Of a DNA stretch of 64,000 nt, positions 23,680 to 34,772 are shown in pieces. Each line of letters begins with the position of its first letter. Position 1 is the stretch's first letter. Below the pieces are notes generated by a model, which worked only from the letters and a program-made list of their open reading frames with translations, searched no databases and was not told where the DNA came from. The position numbers and the translations under genes are program-made. This DNA comes from Ophioderma brevispina (Eukaryota > Echinodermata > Ophiuroidea > Amphilepidida > Ophiodermatidae), in assembly GCA_023653785.1 (NCBI GenBank), contig JAMKCH010012484.1, forward strand, positions 44,474-108,473, given 5' to 3'.

Positions 23680-26335
23680 CCATTTTTATTGCCTGTACTT
23701 GGTTTGGTAGAGGGGTGGGAAAAAAAACAACAGAAATGGTCACCAAACCCAACCACACCAAGCATAAGATTGTTATACATTTAAATTGTACAGTTTATCA
23801 CAAAGCAAACAATGGTCAAAACAACACCAATCACAAGAACACTGAACATCAGGACAAAGACAAGGTAACAAAAACAAACAACACAACAACACAACACAAA
23901 GATCCTGGGGCTGGTATGCCATAAGCCAATTTTTTTTAAAGAATGATATCAATCATCATCCCACTTAAAGAAAATTTTTTTCAAATGCTTCCAGATTATT
24001 TTTTGCAATTTTATATTCAGTTTTAAATTACCCTTACCAACGTAAGAAAAGCCTGAAAACTTTGTTGATTGTTTTGAAATCTACACCGGTGAATATAAAA
24101 TTTTCAAGAGAAGGAAGAGGAAATTAACACATGAATATTTCCATGATAGTGGGCTCCACACAAACATTTTATAAATTTACGTGAATCTACATTATCACCA
24201 TTTTCTGTTGTCTCTTCCTATAAAAGAAGTGAGGTTGTCCCACATCACAGACATTGTATTACAATCACACACAAGTGAACAAGAGTTTCATTAGAATTCT
24301 TACAGAAGAAGCATATAGAGAGGAGAGTCGATTTTTTGCCAATTTTATATAGGAATGGTTTGTGCAAATTGCTCTGTAAAAATTTTAAAATAAAATGACC
24401 TAAGTTGGGTCTCAATAGTACCTTTGAAATTAGTTATATGAATGGAACCCCAGTCACTTTTCCCTTCGAGTTCAAAAGTCTCAGCCCAAAACCCCTCAGC
24501 TTTTAAAGGCCTTATCACTATCATGAGATTTCCCAGTAGTATTATAGCAATGTTTTTTGTTATTTGTTCACACAAATAACTCCAACCACTTTATCAAAAA
24601 TGTTCTCTAACTTTCCTTGGATATAGAAACCAATCCGCAGAGATCCATTCAGTGAGGGAATTAGTATTTTCGTCCTATCCTTTATAGAGATCTCACCTAT
24701 TCATAACCAATCTTCAAAGTCCTTCCAAAAGATACAACCTCTTTCAAAATCCTCCAAAGTAGAATCCCACGTTCCATCCCAATCAGGAAATAAAAGGAAA
24801 CGTTTTGGTTTTAAGACAACATTCCTATTATACCAGATAGGGTCTTTGAAGAAATTGATTTTCATGAGCCAAGGTTCTCCTCTTGATTGAATCCTATATA
24901 TATACCATGTCCTTAAAGTCCTCAGCAAGCTGATAGTTTTAGAGATTTTAAAATACATTCAGGAGCATTGTGTTCTCCAGAGCATGGGGGTCATCATGGA
25001 TAGAAGTAGGACGAACATTGATCTCGAATGCTTGCTTCCACGGGCTTACATAGTTTGGGTCCAGCAAATGCTTTGCCCGAGTAATTTTTTGAGCCTGAGA
25101 AAACAGGAGAGTATCAAACCATACGTAAACCATCATCACTATAATCGTTAGTGAACAAAATACGTTTCATCCTATCATTACCATAACCTGACCCCCAGTC
25201 CAAAAAAATTTAAAAAAACATGGAATTTAATTTCTTAAAAAAAGAACTAGGTCGGGATACAAGGACTTGAAAAAAGATATAGAACTTTGGGTTCAACAGA
25301 AGACTTTTAATAACAGTAACTTTACCAATTAAAGATTAATTTTCTATGACGCCAACAATTTAGAATTTTCTGGATTTGAGTAAGCTTTGGGACAAAAATT
25401 AAGCTATAAAATTGACCTAGATATCAAGAAAATTGAACAACCCAGACATTTACCAGGAATGTCTTTCCAAACAAACCCTCATTAAGAAATGGTTTAAAAT
25501 CACTACCCTTCATGCTCCCATGTTAATCCTCTCAGATGTTATACAATGTTAATCCTACACCAGACATCTTTGGCAAATGTGGTCAATAACACCAAAAAGA
25601 TGATTAAAAGAATCAAAATCACCTTGCAAAAACATGTGGTGTCATCTGCTAAAAAAGACTAACTTTCTTCTCCAGTCTCCAACACAATCCATTTTAATGT
25701 TTTCATTTTTCCTTATAAATTAAAAACAAAAAAACAACCTAAAATTAAAAAAATAAAAGGGTGAAAACAGGACAACCTTGAAAATACCTCTCCCCCCAAG
25801 GAAATGGCTTGTAAAACAACCCTTATCATAACATAGCTTTTTCTATTCGCATAAAAAAGTGTCCATCCACCGGATGAAGTCCTCACCAAAATTAAAACTT
25901 TTCAAGACCTGACAAGATATTTATGTTTCAACACTATCAAATGCCCTTCCTCAATATCTAACAAAACAATTGAGCCCGGGATATTAATTTTGAAGCACAA
26001 TTTCAATAAGATCAATTATTGTCCTGATGTTGCTAATGATTTTCCTACCTTTCATAAATCCAGTTTGATCTTCATGAATAATTCATGAGAAAGACCTTCC
26101 CTGTTGGCCATAACTTTAGCAATGATCTTGTAGTCGGTGTAAGAAGAGAAATTGCGGTCTATGGTTCCCAACCAAAAGAGGATCTTTATCTTCTTAGGCA
26201 AAAGAGTGATAATACCATTTTTTGCGTGTAGACATGCAAAACCTGGCTCAAAAGAATCGTGGTAGGAATTCATAAGCATGTCAATAATATCATTAAACGA
26301 GAGCATACAAGGAGGATGCTGTGGCTTAACTCAGA
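23580..26335 (-). mobile_element. L1/Tx1-like LINE, ORF2 3' half, minus strand
   Basis: On the minus strand from ~26306 downwards come RT blocks: a long frame with IITLLPKKIK, then DYKIIAKVMANREGLSHEL, and (about 25985-25780) NFGEDFIRWMDTFL-like and GRGI..VVLFSP-like pieces in other frames. The C-terminal domain at 24958-24701 reads KDPIWYNRNV...RFLLFPDWDG...FWKDFEDWL, like the L1-type NPLWxN...W pattern, and a final piece is at 24575-24345. The 3' end is marked by long T-runs on the plus strand (23583-23605, 23627-23641, 23651-23679), that is, a poly-A tail on the minus strand. Stops and frame breaks are frequent. Confidence 0.8.
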
Positions 26336-28745
26336 TTGGGTTGGTGTTGAGTTGTACAATGAAGTGAACACCACTTATAGGTAGGCCTACAAGCAAACAA
26401 ATGGCATGCAAGTGATTGTAATTTCCATTCCTAATGTCCCTTAAATGCATTTTTTCCACATTTCTCGAAATCACGGAGCGGACCCGTCGTGTTTTTAGAG
26501 AGGAAAATTGCCCCTCGATCTACAAATAATGATACAACCTTTTTTGCGGGTGGATGTCGGTATGTAGTCTCTTTTCGAAAAGGATGTTAGGGATATATGC
26601 CTATAGCCAGTGAAATTTGTCATGGTAAGGCAAAACAAAAAAATCAAGTTGTTTCCAGTAGTAACACATAAATGTAAAATGCATTTTCATTTTAATTTAA
26701 AAAAAATAAATTGAAAAAGGGTTTCCCCAGACATTGCTAAAATGGCTAAATGCAAGTCAAGACAGTGCACATAATACTTGATGTCCAATTATTAGTTGAT
26801 AAAACAAAAAATATTGATTTTGGTATCACTTGAAATTTACATTTCGTTTTTGTTCTAAAAATGCAAATCTCCTCAGTAAATAAAAGAAAAACAACAATAT
26901 GGTAAAATGGCTCAAACTTTTAAATGTATGTGGCCACTACTGGCCAACAAAAATTGAATCCCCTGCTGATGCACTACTCCATCACCCAAAACTCATCACC
27001 CAAACCATTGGATCCTGTATCCATCAGTTACCTGACTACCCCACCCATAACAACAAATCCACCAACCACACCATGGAATACGACTTTGTCCTGGTCAACC
27101 ACTGATTTCAGTACGCCATCAACCAGGGGCAGCAAAATGCTAAAGACTAATTAATAATTAGGGTAAAAAAAATAATTTAGCACAATTTATTGCTTAAGGG
27201 TGGTATATATCAGGAATTAAACAGTAAATTTAGATGACATTGAGGAATAGGAAGGGCTTGTGTATGGCCCAGGGCAGGGAGATTAGTAACAGAAATTACT
27301 ACTAGTACATATTACTGCGTTTTATCAAATTTATTACAACGTTGAAGAAAAAATGAACTTTCTTCCATTTGACATCTCCCCAATTTTTCATTTCCAGGAA
27401 ATTCCAGAAGCAAAACTACATCCTCACGGTCAGGAATGTCAAGAGTTATTAACCCTGATCTAGGTTATGAAGCTAAATTACAATTGATATATGTGCAGGC
27501 CCCTTCCCTGTCAGCCACCAATTACTACCCCAAATCAACCATTTTTTTAGGAAAACTTCCACCAGTCAACCACAGATCATGAAAAAGTATTATTCTGAGC
27601 CTGGCAAAATAAAGTACTTATAAAATTTTTCATTACAGAATCTACTGCAACTTTGGTCTTTGTTTTTTTTTCCAATTTTGGCATTTCTTAATAAACATGT
27701 ACCGGGGGGGGGGGGGGGATTGAGTTGAGCCCAAAAAAATGGGGTCTCCGAAAACTAGGTTGTCGAAAATTTCAGAAATAAGCTGCGATCTCCCTCTATT
27801 ATAGCTACTTTTTGAGGAGTTTTGAAGAAAGAAAATTTGGTAGAATATGGCTTTGGACATGGTAAGTAGGGTATCTGGAATTGAAATGGTTCTTAAAATG
27901 GGGTCATGAAATCAGCCTGAAAATGATGGGACTTATAGGCGAGGCGGTACATAACCATACTTCCTCCCAAGTTGAGAACCAACTCCTCCCAATTGAGAAC
28001 CCCCCTCCCCACCCGTCATCTTTATTGTTTGGCGTCATAACCCACATTTTTAATTTGTATCTACAACATGTGTTATACCATTACCTTAATTCCCAATTCA
28101 CCACACCACAACACTGCAATCACAACAAACAAATACACACATAGTAGCACCAAAACAAAGTTCTAAAAATATGAAGTGCAATTCAATGAGAAAAGAATCA
28201 TTTTTAGTTTCCTACAAAGAAACTTTCCTAAATTTAGAGGTACCTACTCCATGTGTGACAAAATCCTGTTATTGCACTACCTGTACCTACTAATGTAAAT
28301 TACAAGGGCATTGCTATAATATAGGAAATAACCTGGTGTGACGGGTCTTGAGTGACCCTGACTATCTATACCAAAACAACCATCCAGGCCAACACACTTA
28401 CACTTGACAGTTACTCTCCCTGACCTTGATGTCAAAATGGTCCTGTTTTCTTGGTAGAGACCTACTAACAATGCATGCAAAGAGTCACCAGACAACTACA
28501 GGAACCAATAGTATTGACTAGTCTAACAAGAACCTGTGTTACAAGTGTTCAAGTGTAACACTTTTCTGTGCGTTTCTTGAAGTTAAATGCCCTTTTCTGC
28601 GTGTTAATGTTTCCAGGGGGGTTATGTTTGGGCCCTTAGACCTTTTTGCTCAACTCCTCCATATAACTGTTTTGTTTCATTACTGTGGGAGTAATTGGGA
28701 CACTAATTTTGAATTAACCTATGCTTATCTATCACCCATCACTCT
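26336..28745. mobile_element. ~2.4-kb insertion splitting the minus-strand LINE
   Basis: L1-like coding homology breaks off near 26335 and resumes near 28760 (MNLNKSPGFDGLPAEFY on the minus strand), so the stretch between is probably inserted DNA or a complex rearrangement. I see no clear terminal repeats. It contains GAGCGGACCC...CGTGTTT (26474-26494), also present near 49263-49285, and the G-run element at 27702-28013. Short Thr/Pro-rich frames near 26900-27150 are probably chance. Confidence 0.5.
27702..28013. mobile_element. G/C-run-bounded element, copy 2
   Basis: It starts ACCGGGGGGGGGGGGGG and ends around AACCCCCCTCCCCACCCG, ~310 bp apart. Non-coding. Confidence 0.35.
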
Positions 28746-30250
28746 GTTCTAGACTTACTTTCGTAGCCAAAAACACAATATAGAATTCAGCAGGCAACCC
28801 ATCAAACCCAGGAGATTTATTCAAGTTCATAGTTTAGGCAAGTAAGAATCTCAGATTTGGTTAGAGGGGTTTATTAGTTAAAATTTTACTTCATCTTACA
28901 TAACTTTGGGAGATCTAAATCATCTAAACAGAGAAAATATCTCATCATCACAAGGTTTCAACTGGGAAATAAAGGGTCCTATAAAAGGATGTAAATGATG
29001 TAGAATATCCTTTTGATCATAGATGAGGGAACTCAGCATCCAATTTCAACTGTAAAATACTTTTTTTTTCTCATTGGAACGCTTCTTCTCAAGGTTGCAG
29101 AAATATGTGAGCTCCTCTCACTCACCTCTCACCAATTCAAGGCCCATTGATACGTATCTTACAATTAAACCCTGCAGTTATTCTCTTGATCAACAATCGC
29201 ATTAAATAATCTGCGTCCAGAGAATTTAAACAGTTGAGCAATCAGGGAGAGGTCCCATGATCAGGCTGTTTGGAAATCTTAGAATTTATAATTCTCAATT
29301 TTAGTTAGAAGATCGCTTTTTAAACCTTTCCTTCTCCTCCTTTTTCTTCCTGCGAACACTACAGTATTGGATGCAATGGCCAGTAACTGTACATTTTTAA
29401 AGAACCCATATAATATTAGGACTACAATTGAATTCCTTGAACAATTCCTTAAATTCTTAATTTTTTCCTTTAATGAAGGTGACAAAATCAGCATCATGGC
29501 GTAAATAGTTGGCATTCAACTTCCAGTAAACCTGTACCTTTTGGTGGTTTGTTGGTTGAAATTTTTAGCATTTAACAATAGAGTGATCAGATTTAATCCC
29601 ACTAACAATACCAGTAATCCAAAATATTATCCCCACTAAGAGTCAGACTAAACAAAAATGTAATCCAAGCGTGAGAGAGCAGGGGGTTTTTTGGTGTCTA
29701 GTAATACACTAATCTAGGATTATTACTCCGCCAAACATCAATAAGGATTGAATCATCAACGAGGGAACTACAGGCATTACTACACATGAATATTAGAGTG
29801 TACTTGGACGGGATCCTTGATAGTCTAGAGACCAAAGCAACATTATATCCCCCGCAATTATATGATTTGCAATACACATTGGCGAGTCTAGCAAAAACAT
29901 CAAAGAAAAAGTTCAGGATCATCAGCAGTGTGGGCCATAAAAACAATTGACCTAAAATTAAATAAGGCCATCAATAATTATGTCTAAAATAGAAATCTCC
30001 TGCATGGTCTTTCTTTATCAATGGAATTAACAGTGACCTGATGATTGGATTTGACATAATTCCAACCACCCTCTACTATTAGAGAAAAGTAGAAAACACG
30101 AATGACCATCCCCATTGGGCTGCCCCATTTTTTTTTCATTGTCCTGTGGAGAATGAGTTCTTTAAAAAAATAATGTCAGTCCTTCCTCTTATGAAAAAAA
30201 CTAAAGACAGCTTTTACGCTTAAAATTATTGTCTTGAAACCCCGTCAATT
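28746..30250 (-). mobile_element. L1/Tx1-like LINE, ORF2 5' half (endonuclease and RT start)
   Basis: On the minus strand, 29946-29698 carries an apurinic-endonuclease-like segment with YNCGGYNVALVSRLSRIPSK and NACSSLVDDSILIDVWRSNN, resembling the L1-type GGDFNxxxxxxxD region. The frame at 29515-29279 (RNSIV...LAIASNTVVFAGRKRRRRKG) fits the segment between endonuclease and RT. The RT start MNLNKSPGFDGLPAEFY lies at about 28840-28790. Together with 23580-26335 this is one element cut by the 26.3-28.7 kb insertion. Confidence 0.8.
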
Positions 30251-30529
30251 GAATGAGGAAAATTTCATTACCATAATTCACAAAAAAGAATCTCTACTTA
30301 GAACGACCCTTATTCTGATAATGTGACAGTTGAGAACAGTGTGCACTTGAAAAATGGGACAAGCCAGCAGAGCAAAATATTTAGCATGAATTTCATGATA
30401 TCCCTGAAGAAATTACCAAAAGCTGAAAACATTAATGCGCAAGATTTTTTCCAATTAATTGATGAATGGCAAACCATAGAAAGAGAGACCAGGGCATACA
30501 TTTACATAAAATGACCATTGTAAAAGAAC

Positions 30530-31530
30530 TGACGGCTCACACGCTCAAACTTCAAAAAAAAAACAAAAAAACAAGACGAACACAAACAGACAGAAAACCA
30601 CGAACACTTAAACATAACATCACCACTTAAAAACCACATCAAGGGTTAGAACCTCAAGTTAACAAACAGTTTTCCACGATCGGAATTTTCGCAGCTGAAT
30701 CACAAATGACACCCACTTTAAAAAAAAAAAAAATGAAGACACTGATTGGAAAATACAGTCAGGAGGCCTTGTAAATTCTCCCAATACATTCAATTCAACC
30801 CCAACAAGGCACACAATCACATCAAAAAGCACATATAAATCACCCAAGGTTACAATCACACATCCAACAACCACCAAAAAACATTCAACACAGAGAGCTA
30901 CCAAAACTTTCATCATAGCATAGTCAACACATGTGCACAGTCACCAAAAACAACATGAACTCTACACAGACTCAGAAAAAAACACAAACATGAGGCAGAC
31001 AAAATGCAAAATAACACCAGACAAAACCAATGCCAAAAACACATACGTTGATTACCATAACGATTATCCGGCAGCCAACACACAACCATGCATAAACCCA
31101 CACTCACAACCATAAAAAAACAGCATTACCGTACCATGCTTAAAGAACACAACACACCCACAAACACACAAACACGCACACACACATCACACCCGCCACC
31201 CTCACTCAACACCATCCATCAACACACTTCAGTGTCATGTAACTACTCCTCACTGTCAACAACCATGCAAAAGCAATTGCCCAGTCCATTACAATAACCA
31301 TGCACACAGACGCCATGAACCACCCCACTGAGGCCTATACGGTCCACTTCGAAAGCAACGACATGCATTTTCCAATCCTGGGCTACACACACTCCCATCA
31401 GAATAAGACATTCCATCCACATGTAACATGCACATGCACAAGTATTGGTACCAAAAACATTTACGTCATAAAGCAAAAGTGCACATCTTACATTACAACA
31501 AGCCCAACATTCATGTAATTTATGCGCCTA
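30530..31530. other. Strand-asymmetric A/C-rich region
   Basis: The plus strand is rich in A and C and poor in G for about 1 kb, with recurring CACA, AACA and ACAACC patterns. It lies between the endonuclease part and the ORF1 part of the minus-strand LINE, so it may be LINE sequence, G/T-rich in the sense direction. No convincing coding frame is visible on either strand. Confidence 0.5.
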
Positions 31531-31813
31531 GCTCCCCAAGTCTTGCGACGCCAATGTGTTCATGGCTGTTGCATTACAACACCGATTTCTAATAACACGA
31601 GATAGCGAACGCCAGCTCAAAACCCGTAACCATCTTTTCCCGCATGCTTACTTATTTTCCATCCATAGCGTGGTGTACCAATTTTATTCATCTATATTCC
31701 CTGCTTTACATAGCGTGGTGTACCAATTATTTCATAATGCAGCATTTGGCATAGAACGATGTACCGTTTTAGGCCAACAGGTTACGGCACATGTGCGTGC
31801 GAGTTTCGAATGA

Positions 31814-34772
31814 ATGACCGTAATGAATATTTACAATTTTTCAACAAAACGTTACGGTGGCCCCCGCCTCTTCCCTTCAACACGTGGCGTACTCTTATCT
31901 ATGTTTATAAATAGAAATTTGTGCATTACACAAAAAAAAAATTATGCACCCCCCCATACGCGCGCAATCAAGCGCACCAAAAATCAACCCCATGAACCAA
32001 TTGCGTGAACCTGCAAACACCCTCGACAACACACTGACTCGAGGAGCACAGATTGTTAAAATGCTCAAAAAAAAACAGAAGAAAAAAAAAGCAACCAATT
32101 AATGCATCAAAGTACGTCTCCAAATGTTTGTAGACATTCACAAAAGTTTTTACACTGGGAAAAAAAGCCCAGTACACAGTTCTCAGTTTTTTTCTCATGT
32201 TTTTGTTTTTTCCATTTTGAGTTTTTTGCGTTTTTTTTTAATTTTCGGGTTTCAGTGGAGGGATTTATTTTATATTATTAATTTCCCCCTTCCCCATTTA
32301 TCGCCTCTCCTCTCTCAATGTGAATGCTAAAGTGGGTTTAAAAAAAAAAAAAAACACAAAAACTAACACCCTTTAGACTATACTACAGTCTAGTTCAGTT
32401 TTTTCACTTCAAATGTTCAAGCATCTTATTGGTATATGGGATGGCCTAAAGTCCGCAATTTCTGTATTAAACTAAAGGTTAACTGAACATTGCAAGTTCA
32501 AACGTCCAGTGTCTCACCAGTTGAAGTCTGCGTAACACTGAATAAACAATTTTCAATACAAAGCGAATGAAGGGCAAACAAATGTCCCAAGAAAAACTCT
32601 GGAAGGTTCACATCCGATCTAGACGATGAAGTAGCATAAAGGTTATGAATACAACGCTTCTATGTCCTCCTTAAAAATCTGACGGCAACCATTTTCCAGT
32701 ACTTCAAAACTGCAGGATACGTACGCGAAGAGGACGTTTCCATCCTCACGCAGTTTCTTGAACTGGGGAAGAACAGCCTTTCTTCTGTTCTGTCGACCCG
32801 CTTCTAAGAATCCTCTGGATGAAAAGTTTACTGTTCTGGAACTTTTTTGTTTGGCTTTGAAATTTTGCCATAGAGGCCGCTTTGCGGTAACAAGCCTCTT
32901 TCCTCCTCTCCTGAAAACGGCCCCCAAAAACACATTAATTGTCCCGAGGTTTAGACTGCCCAGGTCTCGGAGGGCCAGTGGGGGTGCGATGGGCTCTCTG
33001 TATGTCCACTTGAGCTGGGTCAGTTAGGACGATGAATGGCAACAGAGTAATTTGGTTCAAAGTCAATGCAATTACTGGGTTGGCTTTCCAAGCCTTCCGG
33101 AACGATTGAAAAACAAACGTTGTTGCGACGTGATCGATTTTCAAGGCATCCATTATCAAAATCAAGCGTAAACGCTGTTAGTGTCTTCTTCCAGACGAAC
33201 TCAGCTTATCATTACATCATGTTTGTGCAGGTCGTGCCTCTTTCACCTCGTTGATTTCAGTTTTTATAAGTTATGATAACAGTGACTGAAGACGAGAATC
33301 GAGCCTTTCCTCGAACAAACTGAACCACCTTGGAGCGGCTGCATCGTTTATCAGCATAACCTTGACCCGACCTCGTGTAGGCTGGCTGGGAATCGGCGCG
33401 TGCTCGCGCGCCCCTGCTGTTGAACTTCATGGGTGTAGTTGTCCTTTTCCTGGTTCAAGTCTTTTGTGTTTACTATCCTTTAGACTTTGATTTCTTTGGT
33501 GTTTGCTTCGCTTGGACTTCCCTGGTATAACGAGCATCATTCAATTTGATAGTTTGTACAAGAAACTGGAGAAAACAGAAAAATAGATAATTCTGTAATT
33601 ATGTGGAGCGCCAAATGAGCGTGTCTCCTCCTTGGCCGACCATCCACGTGACTTCCATCCATGCCTTTAGAAGTTGAAAAAGTGGAGAAAGAAAGTGGGA
33701 TATTGGACTTTAGGATTTTATCTCATGTGAATGTCGTTTAGAAACAGAGAAAGCCGTCGTTCGTTGGTCTTACGGGTAGCGCATACGAGTGCAATTTTTT
33801 GTAGGTAGGAAAGAGTGGAGGAAGAGGTGGAGGCGGTCAGGTGAAGAGAGAAGAGAAGACTGCATTGAGAAGTGGAATAGTACAACGGTGGGAGCATCAC
33901 GGTTTGTGTGATTGGAATTCAGGGGTGCAAAAATCAATTTTTGTTTCCCGTAGGAGCAAGATTTCGGCTTATAATTTTCCCAACATACCGACCCTCCCTG
34001 CCCTTCTCTCTTCCCTTCCTCCCTCCTTCCTCACCCCGGGACGTCTCATGTTGACAGGTGTTGCGTGTTAAAAAAATGACAATATAATAACATAATCTTC
34101 TCTTTTGTTTGCATCATACCTCCCAGCATTGGTTACAATTTTCGACAAATAGTACGATAAGTAGCCCTTCATGCCGGGGGGGGGGGGGTTTCTTTTAGTG
34201 GACAGGAGGTCACTGGATGTGCTGGGAGGGTTGCCATTTTCAGCCTTTTTGGTATATTGATGGGTCTCTTTTTTGACAATTTTGGTATAAGAAAGGGTTA
34301 CATTTCTGTTACAGTGATTATTTTTAGTGTTCAAGCAGGTATGTAAGAATGCATGCAAACCCAAGTGGAAAAATCGTGCTGCCATGGCTCAACATACATT
34401 TTAAAACAGTAACTTTTTCTCTCAGCTTCTGTGGCTCTTCGCCCAAACTCTCTACCAATCATTTTTTTGCACTAATTTCGGCCTCCAGAGTCATGCTATT
34501 TTTATGCCCCTTCAAAACCTCTTCTGATACGGAAACTACTCATAACTCACTAGGTGTCATTCATTAATTATATCCCTAATGTCATTACACAGTATATAGA
34601 AGGACAATTAAATGTCACAGGTCAATAAGAGACGGTTGTTCATAACTTTATATGTATAAGGATGGTTGCAAATCTGTTTCATTTTTGTATCCGTATTTTT
34701 CGGGGTAGTTTTCACATACCTCCGGCCGCACCTATCCTACCCAAAACAAAGTGAGAACCCGCCGTTGTCCCC
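31814..34772. repeat. ~2.96-kb tandem duplication, copy A
   Basis: This begins ATGACCGTAATGAATATTTA and runs to GAGAACCCGCCGTTGTCC. Copy B follows directly at 34773 with the same order of landmarks: GTTACGGTGGCC, CGCGCAA, GAGCACCAGAT-like sequence, the ORF1-like section, GTGGGATATTGGACTTTAGG, a G-run near 34174/36920, and a CCTCCGGCCGC end. Copies differ mainly by 1-3 nt insertions and deletions rather than substitutions. Confidence 0.85.
32643..33300 (-). pseudogene. LINE ORF1-like remnant, copy A
   Basis: Minus-strand frames read DPAQVDIQRAHRTPTGPP and, in another frame, a segment with KAVLPQFKKLREDGN. The RAHRxxxGPPRPxxxKPR pattern and the RRRKAVLPxxKKxRxxG pattern are the RRM and C-terminal parts of L1-type ORF1 proteins. 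An acidic, probably coiled-coil stretch precedes them (better seen in copy B). The piece sits 5' (minus-strand sense) of the L1-like ORF2 at 30.2-23.6 kb, where ORF1 of that element belongs. Broken by frameshifts. Confidence 0.7.

Noticed and set aside
23559..23924. 121-codon Phe-rich open frame
   Set aside because: It runs through T-runs that are the poly-A tail of the minus-strand LINE; the rest is low-complexity Asn/Thr-rich sequence.
26899..27154. Thr/Pro-rich secreted-like frame
   Set aside because: Two overlapping frames of similar composition, no signal or domain, inside inserted repeat DNA.
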